NCBI GenBank assembly: GCA_013288645.1
Contig: JABDBL010000005.1
Coordinates: 1-64,000, forward strand
DNA from: Candidatus Melainabacteria bacterium
GTDB taxonomy: Bacteria; Cyanobacteriota; Vampirovibrionia; Obscuribacterales; Obscuribacteraceae
Direction: 5' to 3'
DNA: 64,000 bases
This document shows positions 16,424 through 24,024 of the stretch, piece by piece. Position 1 is the stretch's first letter. Each line of letters opens with the position of its first letter. Made by a program: the position numbers and the translations under genes. The notes under the pieces were generated by a model that searched no databases, had not been told where the DNA came from, and saw only the letters and a list, made by a program, of their open reading frames with translations.

Positions 16424-16798
16424 GCACTCGCGTCCAAAGTAACCGAGAGGCAAATCACTACAAGCTTAGTTCAGTATTTATCCAGTTGCCTTGCGGCCCG
16501 CTGGTTTAGGTCTGAACGACCATCCGGGATTGCAATTGTGTCTTAGGACAAGCTATGAACTGCTAATTTCGCTTGTCAGCAACCACCATTTTTTACCTAA
16601 TGAATGCGGGTAGTCAGGCTCTCATTAAGTTTCGCGGCCTAAGGTTAAAGTTAGGCAGCCACGCGCTCAGCGCGTGGTGCGAAAGTCAAAGTGTTATCTT
16701 TGGCATTTATTGTTTTTTGCCCAGTTTTTTAACGCGGTTCTAAGCAACCTCGGCTTGCAACTTACCAAACAACCACCCTGTCGAATCTAAACGCCCCC
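16404..16798 (-). ncRNA. ssrA: tmRNA (SsrA)
   Basis: The 5' end GGGGGCGTTTAGATTCGACA and the 3' end GATTCTCGCCGCCTCCACCA pair as a tRNA-like acceptor stem, with CCA encoded. It rescues stalled ribosomes. The tag reads AKDNTLTFAPRAERVAA with TAA at 16653-16651, taking GCC at 16704-16702 as the resume codon; an in-frame GCA further upstream would lengthen it. The VAA ending is seen in cyanobacterial tags. The 3' end is duplicated at 12338, so the gene appears to have served as an integration site. Confidence 0.95.
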
Positions 16799-16982
16799 AT
16801 GTGTTGTATGGAAAAGAAAGCTATTCAATTTTCAGTGTGCGATTTTCAGACTACTGTCTGGGCCAGACTTTTGATATGTAATGGCTACAATTCATCTAGC
16901 AGAGAACATTATAACAGATTATAGCTAGCCCTTGATAATTGGCGTAAAATCTTAAAGAATGGGCCCTAAAATATTTGTAGAA

Positions 16983-17768
16983 TTAGTAACTTTTTGTCAG
17001 CCAAAAGTCTTGATTGCGCTCAAAAAAATCTAGTATTGCTGGGCCGACTATTTGTGGGTGAGTGTATTGCACTTCGTGTCCAGCGTTGTTGATGATTAGC
17101 ATTTCGGATGAAGGGATGCTTTGGCGCATATCTATCATTTGTTGACGATTTGCCCAAAGGTCATTTTCACCCGATATTAACAAAGTAGGTACAGGTATTC
17201 TTTTTAGATCTTTAAGAGTGTAATTGGGATGCTTGGAAAGATTTTCTGATAATTGATCTATAAGCGTGCGCCAATAGTCCTTGCCTTTGCCGTGATCGTG
17301 CCAGTCAGATAATAGGTTAGCTAATTCTGGGGTTTCAAGTTCTATCAATTTTGTATCAATACATTGATTAGCAAGTTGTACTAAATCATCGTTGTAATAA
17401 TTTGCTCCCACACAAATGAGAGTATGTGCTAAATGTGGATTGGTCATGCCTATATGTAAGGCTATGATAGCACCGTCACTGAGACCACAAATGTGCACAG
17501 GTGAGATTTTCATTTTGTGAATAAATTGACAAATGTCATCGGCTACAAGCTCGTAGCTTATGTAGGGACGGGGATTATTTGTATGCCCGTGTCCTCTATG
17601 CTCGATTAGTATTACTCTGTATTTTTTATAAAATAATTCAGTAAGGTTGGTCCAGTGATTTTCTACATAGTCTATGGCGCCAGTAGCACCAGACAAAAAA
17701 ATAATAGGTTTGCCCGAACCGTATTCTTCATAATACAAGCGAATGTCATTTACTTCTAAATAAGGCAT
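16983..17768 (-). CDS. Alpha/beta-hydrolase
   Basis: A 261-residue alpha/beta-hydrolase fold enzyme. The nucleophile elbow GLSDG supplies the Ser, the acid is probably the Asp of SGENDLW, and the His is in NNAGHEVQY; the HRGHG motif after strand 4 is typical. There is no signal peptide, so it acts in the cytoplasm. The substrate cannot be told from sequence; esterase, lactonase or similar activity is possible. It is transcribed in the same direction as prmA, 93 bp downstream of it. Confidence 0.85.
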   Translation of the reverse strand: MPYLEVNDIRLYYEEYGSGKPIIFLSGATGAIDYVENHWTNLTELFYKKYRVILIEHRGHGHTNNPRPYISYELVADDICQFIHKMKISPVHICGLSDGAIIALHIGMTNPHLAHTLICVGANYYNDDLVQLANQCIDTKLIELETPELANLLSDWHDHGKGKDYWRTLIDQLSENLSKHPNYTLKDLKRIPVPTLLISGENDLWANRQQMIDMRQSIPSSEMLIINNAGHEVQYTHPQIVGPAILDFFERNQDFWLTKSY

Positions 17769-17861
17769 TTTATCTCGTGGCTGGGCGTAGAATCATGCAG
17801 TCGTAAACATCTTAATTGTACAACCCAAGGACATTTTGTTCTCACAATGTTCTCACAAAAA

Positions 17862-18758
17862 CTAAGGTTTGGTTAATACTAATCCTACCCAACCTTTGTC
17901 CATTTTTTTGTCAATTAATTGAAATGGATAACGAGCAAGAGCGCTTTCTAGCAGATTTAATCTTTCTTCGATGATACCGGCAAGAATCAAATTTCCACCA
18001 CTGGCCAACATTTTGTTATAGTTAGGCAAAAAATCTATTATTACTTCAGCAGTCATATTCGAAAGGATGGTATGAAATTGTGTTTTGTTTGCTTTATCGA
18101 AAGCTTCCAAACTTTCTTGACGAAGTCTGATTTTGGTTTCAACCCCGTTAAGGGCAATATTATGCTCAGCATTTTCAAAAGCGTTTTCGTCAATGTCAAT
18201 TGCTATTATTTTTGCTTTTGGTAATAATAGTGCACTAGCTATAGATAAGATACCACTGCCGGTGCCTACGTCCAAAATATTAGGTCCTTGCAAGTATCTT
18301 TCGATTGCATGCAAACAAAATTTAGTTGTAGCATGCAGTCCAGTTCCAAAGGCCATACCCGGATCAATTATTATTTTTTTTTGCTCGGCACTTTCTTTTC
18401 TTTGTAACTTCTTAGTCGACCAGGGTGGACAAATTAAGAACGAGTCGCCTACGTGAAAGGGCGCAAAATGTTTTTTCCAATTACTTAACCAATCTTGATT
18501 GGCTAGGCTATCTATTTTAAGTGTATTCGCTACTCCTTCTAAACCGGACTGTTTAAAGTGGTAACGCAAATCATCAGCTTTTTCTTTAGACAAATCTTCT
18601 GGACGAAAGGAAGCTTTAATCAAAAGACTTTGTTGATCAATATTTGAAATTTCAAGTCCTAAGGTGCCATGCTCAAATAATATCCACGAACAAAGATCTT
18701 CTTCTGCCACATTTGACTGGCAAGATAGAATTGTCCAAATAGTTGTTTTCTCTTTCAT
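17862..18758 (-). CDS. prmA: Ribosomal protein L11 methyltransferase
   Basis: A PrmA-family SAM-dependent methyltransferase of 298 residues that trimethylates ribosomal protein L11. The N-terminal substrate-binding domain is followed by the signature DPGMAFGTGLHATTKFCL and the SAM-binding motif ILDVGTGSGILSIAS; the Asn-containing LSNMTAEVI corresponds to motif IV. The length fits the family. A housekeeping gene lying between the two accessory hot spots. Confidence 0.94.
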   Translation of the reverse strand: MKEKTTIWTILSCQSNVAEEDLCSWILFEHGTLGLEISNIDQQSLLIKASFRPEDLSKEKADDLRYHFKQSGLEGVANTLKIDSLANQDWLSNWKKHFAPFHVGDSFLICPPWSTKKLQRKESAEQKKIIIDPGMAFGTGLHATTKFCLHAIERYLQGPNILDVGTGSGILSIASALLLPKAKIIAIDIDENAFENAEHNIALNGVETKIRLRQESLEAFDKANKTQFHTILSNMTAEVIIDFLPNYNKMLASGGNLILAGIIEERLNLLESALARYPFQLIDKKMDKGWVGLVLTKP

Positions 18759-19174
18759 CTTTTTATTTTGGCTGCGCTCAAAAATTCATATATTCTACAT
18801 AAAAAGGGGTAATAGTGCTAATAGGTGAATCTATGGAGCTGTAAGCTGAAGTGTTAACGTTCGAGCGGAAGATTCTAGCTCGGTCAAATCAGCAAGCACG
18901 CGCACTAAGAAACGAGATGCGGTAGACATTATTAAATCTATGCATACAACCGATTGACTTATTGCAATTTTTGAAAAATGACTGGAAAGTATGCCGAAGG
19001 TCGGACTTGAACCGACATGAGGGGTAAACCTCGGTTGATTTTGAGTCATCTATAGTGTACGGACATTATCTGCTATTGAGAATATAGTTGCTTCCAATGA
19101 TACCGTGCATTACATTTGTATGGTATAATAGATAGCCATTGGAAAACTCGATATGAACCGTTTGCAACGATTTC
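18759..19174. other. Gene-free stretch with first tRNA-Leu fragment
   Basis: No convincing gene. The minus-strand ORF at 18831-19049 starts inside the tRNA-Leu fragment and is probably spurious, although its end reads as plausible coding sequence. The repeat at 18992 and the higB promoter at 19175 bound the first cassette. Confidence 0.55.
18992..19048 (-). repeat. tRNA-Leu 3' fragment, copy A
   Basis: Fifty-seven bases identical to the tRNA-Leu gene at 21553, running from the anticodon loop to the discriminator base, in the same orientation. Identity ends sharply at TGACTCA in the anticodon arm, a usual crossover point for tRNA-targeted integrases. Confidence 0.9.
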
Positions 19175-19203
19175 TTGACTTGGTACTCAATTTTGAGTAC
19201 TAT
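19175..19203 (+). promoter_or_regulatory. higBA promoter with operator palindrome in spacer
   Basis: TTGACT and TACTAT are separated by 17 bases. The palindrome GTACTCAATTTTGAGTAC (19183-19200) fills the spacer and the start of the -10, so HigA bound there would block RNA polymerase. Confidence 0.75.
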
Positions 19204-19221
19204 CTAGAATAGGGGGTATGA

Positions 19222-19515
19222 ATGAAAGTGGTGGGTGAGGATAGTTTAAAAGACTATGCAAAATTACATCATAATGTCACTGCACCAATTGCTCGCTGGT
19301 TAAAGTTAACCAAGGCGGCAAGTTGGAAAAATCTCCATGATATAAAACATCATTTTCCAACAGTAGACTACATTCCTCAGAATCAATACTGTTTCAATAT
19401 TGGTGGCAACAATTATAGGTTAATCTCTGTTATCTCTTTTCAGTTAGGTGTAGTTACAGTTTTGGATATCATGACCCATGCTGAGTATACAAAAAAGAAG
19501 TTAAAATTTAGATGA
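19222..19515 (+). CDS. higB: HigB-family mRNA interferase toxin
   Basis: A 97-residue toxin of the HigB/RelE-like type, which cuts mRNA on the ribosome. The family pattern is visible: an N-terminal helix ending in ARWLKLTKAASWKN, the central YCFNIGGNNYRLISVI and the C-terminal DIMTHAEYTKK. AGGGGG lies 5 bases before the ATG. Its antitoxin follows 15 bp downstream, the toxin-first order typical of higBA. It is the sole operon of the first tRNA-Leu cassette. Confidence 0.92.
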   Translation: MKVVGEDSLKDYAKLHHNVTAPIARWLKLTKAASWKNLHDIKHHFPTVDYIPQNQYCFNIGGNNYRLISVISFQLGVVTVLDIMTHAEYTKKKLKFR

Positions 19516-19530
19516 GGTAAAGGCTGAGTA

Positions 19531-19950
19531 ATGAACGCAAAATATATGAAATTAGTAACACGTTGTCCGCTGCTACCAATTACTAGCAAAAGGATGCATG
19601 CCAGCGCCAAAAAAATGATGATTGAACTTACCAAAAAAGATGGGGAATTGTCAGTTGCAGAAATAGGATACGGAAAAGTTTTAACGCAACTGATAGAAAA
19701 TTATGAGCAACAATTAGTTGGTGATTTTTTTGAGGATGTAAGCGGCGAGGATGTGCTTGAATATTTTTGTAATGAGCACCAATTAAAGCAATCTGAAGTA
19801 GCAGCTATTGCCGGTATCTCAAAACAAAACTTAAATGATTATCTCAAGGGACGCAGAGGGCTTTCTAAAAAAGCATGCGTGCGGTTGGCAGCACATTTTA
19901 AATTAAACCCAGAAGTATTTTACTCAATGAAAGAGCTAGAAGTTGCCTAA
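19531..19950 (+). CDS. higA: HigA-family antitoxin with HTH
   Basis: 139 residues. The C-terminal part (about 70-135) is an Xre-type helix-turn-helix (LKQSEVAAIAGISKQNLNDY, then LSKKACVRLAAHF) like HigA/MqsA-type antitoxins. The N-terminal half probably neutralises HigB. It likely autoregulates through the palindrome in the higBA promoter. It ends 7 bp before tRNA fragment copy B, so the cassette carries almost no spare DNA at that end. Confidence 0.92.
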   Translation: MNAKYMKLVTRCPLLPITSKRMHASAKKMMIELTKKDGELSVAEIGYGKVLTQLIENYEQQLVGDFFEDVSGEDVLEYFCNEHQLKQSEVAAIAGISKQNLNDYLKGRRGLSKKACVRLAAHFKLNPEVFYSMKELEVA

Positions 19951-19957
19951 TTTAATT

Positions 19958-20014
19958 TGCCGAAGGTCGGACTTGGACCGACATGAGGGGTAAACCTCGG
20001 ATGATTTTGAGTCA
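19958..20014 (-). repeat. tRNA-Leu 3' fragment, copy B
   Basis: Matches the tRNA-Leu gene at 55 of 57 bases over the same limits as copy A. Beyond the anticodon break, copies A and B share a short extension pattern (T-TATAG-GT), absent from the intact tRNA. Confidence 0.88.
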
Positions 20015-20076
20015 TATATAGCGTGGGAGTGTTGTATGCTGCTGACAACTAGTTTTAGCATGAAGATAAATTCAGA

Positions 20077-20559
20077 TCACGAGACATTGCCATTCCTGCG
20101 TTTTATTTCAGCGTCAATTTCTTCGCGCGTGATTTTAAATCGTGACAGCAATTGCTGATCATCTTTTGTCCATGGCTTACCATCCAAGCTTCTCTCTCCG
20201 AAGTCAGCTAAACAAGCGGCTCGTCTATTCTCTTCACCCCTAGTAACTATTTGACTATAGGAATCTATCTCTTCGCGAGATAAATTAAAACGTTGAGCCA
20301 CTCGCAAGGCATCCTCTAGCCACGATTCTCCTTTGGCTAATTTGCTTTCCACAATATCGGCTAGCTTTCTGGCTGCCTTGGTTCCCTCTTTGCTAGAAAA
20401 CAAACAGCCCATTAAATACCGATGTCTTCCTTTCGACATTCCTCCATCGCCATAACCTAATTTCGTTTGGATTGGAGGGAAGGATCCGCCTGATGATTCG
20501 GTTTGAGTTTTAGGTTCTATATGTTCTTCGCCGTTAGGCTTCTCATTTTCAGCTGTCAT
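20077..20559 (-). CDS. Hypothetical 160-aa protein of the second tRNA-Leu cassette
   Basis: No family was recognised. The N-terminal 45 residues are disordered and acidic. The C-terminal part contains two related helical segments, RFNLSREEIDSY and RFKITREEIDAE, about 50 residues apart, each preceded by a Trp-containing stretch (GESWLEDAL and GKPWTKDDQ), so it looks like a duplicated small helical domain. It is the only gene between copies B and C, and the cassettes on both sides carry toxin-antitoxin pairs. Confidence 0.7.
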   Translation of the reverse strand: MTAENEKPNGEEHIEPKTQTESSGGSFPPIQTKLGYGDGGMSKGRHRYLMGCLFSSKEGTKAARKLADIVESKLAKGESWLEDALRVAQRFNLSREEIDSYSQIVTRGEENRRAACLADFGERSLDGKPWTKDDQQLLSRFKITREEIDAEIKRRNGNVS

Positions 20560-20671
20560 AATAACCTATACTATGTGGTGGATGGCGCTATTGTATAATG
20601 CCCATTTTTCTGCGACATAAATCTGCAGACGTTCTGAGCATTATTTAAAGTGATGTAGGAAGAAAAAAACT

Positions 20672-20721
20672 GTCGAAGATCGGACTTGAACCCACATGCG
20701 GAGTAAATGATCTTGAGTCAT
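20672..20721 (-). repeat. tRNA-Leu 3' fragment, copy C (degenerate)
   Basis: Fifty bases with the same two ends as the other copies (TGTCGAAG and TTGAGTCA), several substitutions and about 7 bases missing in the variable-arm region. The most diverged of the copies although nearest the intact tRNA. Confidence 0.8.
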
Positions 20722-20777
20722 TGTGTAATGATATCAAAGACTTAGTCAAGAATACATTTCAAACAATACTTATTCTA

Positions 20778-21086
20778 TTAATTAGCCCGTTCGTAAAACA
20801 CGATGCCAACTCGTTTTATATGGTCGCGCAGGTCGGCATTTTCAAGTTCATCGAAAAGTGAAAGGTCAATGGTGTAGGGCAGAAGAAGATCATCGACTGC
20901 TTCCACTATATCTGTACGCAGTTCGGGAGTGAGTGCTGTGCCATATAGCGTCAAATCAATATCGGATCCAGCTTTATAATTACCTTTTGCTCGCGAACCG
21001 TACAAAATAGCCTTTTCAATTTCAGGAAAACGTGTAAAAACACTGCAGATCTTTTCAATGACTTTTTGGGTCAGTCCATACTTCAT
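20778..21086 (-). CDS. mntA: MNT-type nucleotidyltransferase antitoxin
   Basis: A 102-residue minimal nucleotidyltransferase. The active-site motif GSRAKGNYKAGSDIDL (GSx10DxD) is intact. In HEPN/MNT modules such enzymes neutralise the HEPN RNase by AMPylation. Its start overlaps the end of the HEPN gene by 4 bp (ATGA). The symbol follows the Shewanella/Aphanizomenon naming and is by family only. Confidence 0.9.
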   Translation of the reverse strand: MKYGLTQKVIEKICSVFTRFPEIEKAILYGSRAKGNYKAGSDIDLTLYGTALTPELRTDIVEAVDDLLLPYTIDLSLFDELENADLRDHIKRVGIVFYERAN

Positions 21087-21508
21087 AACTTGCTGTCTTG
21101 CTGCTCGTAAAGTGCAGTAAACTTTTTTGCCATACTCATAAATGCTGGATAAAAGTTCTCCAAGATGTTGTGCACTATTTTATCGGCTACAGCAGTATTG
21201 TAGGTATGTGATGTCTGGTTACGAGCAGTTATCATATCCATCCACTGCTCGCCTTGCTCTAGCAGGCCATTTTTAAACGCCTCGCGGGTAGCATCTTTTG
21301 AGCCGATCAAACCGACAATGCCCTTATCTTCCAAATAATCCTTGAGGACATTCCAGGCTAATTCATGCGTGAACTCAAAACTTTGAATTAAGCCTTGTTG
21401 TTCCAACTTTGTCAGAGGGCGTTCTTCGGACAGTGCCTTCGCCTCACTTAAATTTTGCAGGGCTTTACTATAGTTGCTAAATCGCTGTTTCCAACGGACA
21501 TCGTGCAT
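21083..21508 (-). CDS. hepT: HEPN-family toxin (HepT-like / HI0074-like)
   Basis: A 141-residue all-helical protein of the nucleotidyltransferase substrate-binding HI0074 type. The Rx4-6H RNase motif appears as RNQTSHTY. Toxin-first order with MntA. The gene starts only 44 bp after the tRNA-Leu 3' end on the same strand, so read-through from the tRNA promoter could drive it. Confidence 0.9.
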   Translation of the reverse strand: MHDVRWKQRFSNYSKALQNLSEAKALSEERPLTKLEQQGLIQSFEFTHELAWNVLKDYLEDKGIVGLIGSKDATREAFKNGLLEQGEQWMDMITARNQTSHTYNTAVADKIVHNILENFYPAFMSMAKKFTALYEQQDSKL

Positions 21509-21552
21509 AGTCTAAACCACAGCTATAATAAAAGAGGTGTTAGGTAAAAATT

Positions 21553-21637
21553 TGCCGAAGGTCGGACTTGAACCGACATGAGGGGTAAACCTCGGTTGAT
21601 TTTGAGTCAACTGCGTCTGCCATTTCGCCACTTCGGC
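21553..21637 (-). tRNA. tRNA-Leu (CAA)
   Basis: An 85-nt class II tRNA. The acceptor GCCGAAG pairs with CTTCGGC, the anticodon arm is GTTGA-CTCAAAA-TCAAC giving anticodon CAA, there is a long variable arm (GAGG/CCTC), and the T arm is GTCGGTTCAAGTCCGAC. CCA is not encoded. Three 3' fragments lie downstream of it at 18992, 19958 and 20672, so it is the apparent target of repeated integration. Confidence 0.95.
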
Positions 21638-21657
21638 TAGTGTGATAAATTTCTAGC

Positions 21658-22398
21658 ATGAAAACAGATCGGTCGCAAGTAAAACAAGACTTTCGGTTAA
21701 ACATCAATAAATCAACTGGCTTATTGAATTGTTTAGTAACTGGCTATGATCCCTTTGAAGATCAGCCATTCAACCCTAGTGAAGAACTTGTCAATAACAT
21801 GCCGGACTCGTTTAGTCTTTCTAAAAACAATGTGAGGATAAATTTAAGCGGCCTTGTTCTGCCAACATGTGGAGAAATGGCTTGGCCGATTTTAGAACCG
21901 GTTTTAGACGAGATGACAACAAATAAAAAACCTTGCCTAATACTTATGCTTGGTCTTGCAGCTCTAAGGAAAAATATAACTTTGGAGCGTTTTGCTCTCA
22001 ATATTCTTGATGGAGAGAGAAAAGATAATTATGGGCATGTTTATAGCGGTCAGATAATCGAAGCTGGGGCACCGCAAGCTATAAAAACCAATGCACCGAT
22101 AGAAGAAGCATTGGCTTATTTGAGGAAAAAAGGATTACCGGCAGACATATCAAATTTTTGTGGTACTTATGTTTGTAATGAAATTTACTTTCAAGTGTTG
22201 CGTTATTTTGAGAAGACAAGAATAAAAAACTGTATAAGTTTTGTTCATCTGCCGCTACCAAAAGCTTATGGACAGGTTTTAGCGCAGAAGGGAACAAAGA
22301 AAACAATACAGTTGGCGCGTGGTAAGAAAAAGCAGCTTGAGGCTATGCAATTGATTTTAATCAACTTGCTGGAATTTTATGCTAAGACCCTTATCTAG
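21658..22398 (+). CDS. Pyroglutamyl-peptidase I-like protein (C15)
   Basis: Resembles peptidase family C15, which removes N-terminal pyroglutamate. Near the start VTGYDPFEDQPFNPSE matches the family GFxPFxxxxxNPS, GLAALRKNITLERFALN carries the catalytic Glu region, SNFCGTYVCNEIYF the Cys region and SFVHLPLP the His. GYD instead of GFE/GFG and other changes make it a divergent member, so specificity is uncertain. It starts 20 bp from the 5' end of the divergent tRNA-Leu gene. Confidence 0.8.
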   Translation: MKTDRSQVKQDFRLNINKSTGLLNCLVTGYDPFEDQPFNPSEELVNNMPDSFSLSKNNVRINLSGLVLPTCGEMAWPILEPVLDEMTTNKKPCLILMLGLAALRKNITLERFALNILDGERKDNYGHVYSGQIIEAGAPQAIKTNAPIEEALAYLRKKGLPADISNFCGTYVCNEIYFQVLRYFEKTRIKNCISFVHLPLPKAYGQVLAQKGTKKTIQLARGKKKQLEAMQLILINLLEFYAKTLI

Positions 22399-22434
22399 AA
22401 TCATACAATTTAGGACTGAGGTAATTAGTAAAAA

Positions 22435-23931
22435 GTGACATCGTATATTCTCAGTATTGATCAAGGTACTACTAGCTGCAGAGCAATAGTTTTTAATTTG
22501 GCAGGTAGTATTTTAGGTATTGGACAGAAAGAGTTTACACAGTACTTTCCTCATTCAGGCTGGGTGGAACATGATGCCAATGAAATTTTAGAAAAACAAA
22601 TTGAGTGTATTAAAGAAGCTATTAAAGCAGCCGATATCGATGCTTCCAAAATAACTTATGTGGGGCTAACTAATCAACGTGAGACAACTGTTGTTTGGGA
22701 TAAAACAAATGGTAAGCCAATATGTCCAGCTATAGTATGGCAATGTCGTCGCACAGCTGATATCGTTGAAAAATTGAGTAAGCGTAATACTAAATCAGGA
22801 GCAAATTTTGCAGACGTAATTAGAGAAAAAACTGGTCTAATTGCCGATGCTTATTTTTCGGGAACAAAAATTCAATGGATATTGGAGAATGTGTCTGGCG
22901 CACGTCAGTTGGCAGATGCTAACAAATTAGCTTTTGGCACCATAGACTCTTGGCTAATATATAAACTTACTGAGGAGGTAAGACATGTCACTGAAGCGAG
23001 TAATGCTTCACGAACAATGCTTTTTGATATTAATAAGCTTGATTGGGATGATGAATTATTAGGTGCTATGCATGTTCCCAGAGCAATGATGCCAGAGGTA
23101 CTTGACTCAGATAGTTTATTTGGACATACAAATAAAAAACTACTTGGTTTTAGGGCGCCACTGCTCGCGGTATTGGGCGATCAACAAGCAGCTTTATTTG
23201 GGCAGAGTTGTATCGAATCCGGGATGTTCAAATGTACTTATGGTACCGGCAGCTTTCTGTTAGGCAATATTGGTACCGATAAAAAAACTGTAAATGGACT
23301 CTTAACTACAATTGCTTGGAAACTGAAGGGTAAACAAGCCATTTATGCCCTTGAGGGAGCTAGTTTTATGGGCGGTGCTGTTATGCAGTGGCTCAGGGAT
23401 GGACTTGGGCTAATTGAGTCTAATGCTGAGTCAGAAGAATTAGCAAAATCGCTTACTTCGAATGGTGGTGTTTATCTGGTACCAGGACATGTTGGTTTAG
23501 GTTCCCCCTGGTGGAACCCGCATATACGCGGAACTATTTTTGGCTTATCGCGTGAAAGTAACAGAGCTAGTATAGTGCGGGCGGGTTTAGAATCAATTGC
23601 CTACCAGATTAAAGATATTGGTTATGAAATGGATTTGGCAAAAGTCAAAATGAATGAATTAAGAGTGGATGGCGGAGCTTCCACAAATGATTGGCTTATG
23701 CAATTTCAAGCGGATTTGCTAGGAGTATCGGTAAGGCGCAATGAACAAACTGAAGCTACAGCCTGGGGTGTGGGCTTACTAGCAGCTAAAAATGCTAATT
23801 TGCTTAGTGTTGCTGATCTTAAAAATGATTTGAAGAAGAGCGAATTGTTCTCGCCAGATAAAGATAGAAGAGCTGATTATGAACGCTGGCGGCAAGCGGT
23901 AAAAGCTGCGCTTACTTTTGCTGCTGGATAA
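22435..23931 (+). CDS. glpK: Glycerol kinase
   Basis: A full-length FGGY-family kinase (498 aa) converting glycerol to glycerol 3-phosphate. It opens with YILSIDQGTTSCRAIVF, contains the family glycerol-binding residues around TNQRETTVVWD, and has VDGGASTNDWLMQFQADLLG near the C terminus. A GTG start is used. No glycerol facilitator or glpD is adjacent, so it may feed phospholipid or storage-lipid metabolism. A strong hairpin follows it. Confidence 0.96.
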   Translation: MTSYILSIDQGTTSCRAIVFNLAGSILGIGQKEFTQYFPHSGWVEHDANEILEKQIECIKEAIKAADIDASKITYVGLTNQRETTVVWDKTNGKPICPAIVWQCRRTADIVEKLSKRNTKSGANFADVIREKTGLIADAYFSGTKIQWILENVSGARQLADANKLAFGTIDSWLIYKLTEEVRHVTEASNASRTMLFDINKLDWDDELLGAMHVPRAMMPEVLDSDSLFGHTNKKLLGFRAPLLAVLGDQQAALFGQSCIESGMFKCTYGTGSFLLGNIGTDKKTVNGLLTTIAWKLKGKQAIYALEGASFMGGAVMQWLRDGLGLIESNAESEELAKSLTSNGGVYLVPGHVGLGSPWWNPHIRGTIFGLSRESNRASIVRAGLESIAYQIKDIGYEMDLAKVKMNELRVDGGASTNDWLMQFQADLLGVSVRRNEQTEATAWGVGLLAAKNANLLSVADLKNDLKKSELFSPDKDRRADYERWRQAVKAALTFAAG

Positions 23932-23956
23932 ATCATAAGCGATAAAACGCTAAGAG

Positions 23957-23993
23957 AAACAGAAAGGCGATCGCAGGATCGTCTTTCTGTTTT
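23957..23993. terminator. Intrinsic terminator between glpK and a convergent gene
   Basis: AAACAGAAAGGCGATC pairs with GATCGTCTTTCTGTTTT around a GCAG loop (one small asymmetry). T-runs on both strands suit termination of both convergent genes. Confidence 0.85.
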
Positions 23994-24024
23994 AAGACTG
24001 TATTTTTATGCTATAAACTAGGTT

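Noticed and set aside
16294-16509. 71-aa plus-strand ORF (MLILNRKLKKR...)
   Set aside because: It runs into the tmRNA gene on the other strand; the RNA explains the sequence.
18831-19049. 72-aa minus-strand ORF starting in a tRNA fragment
   Set aside because: Its first part is the tRNA-Leu repeat; there is no ribosome-binding site and no recognisable domain.
12338-21637. Integrase, recombinase or transposase inside the two hot spots
   Set aside because: All substantial ORFs there were read and none shows tyrosine/serine recombinase or transposase motifs.
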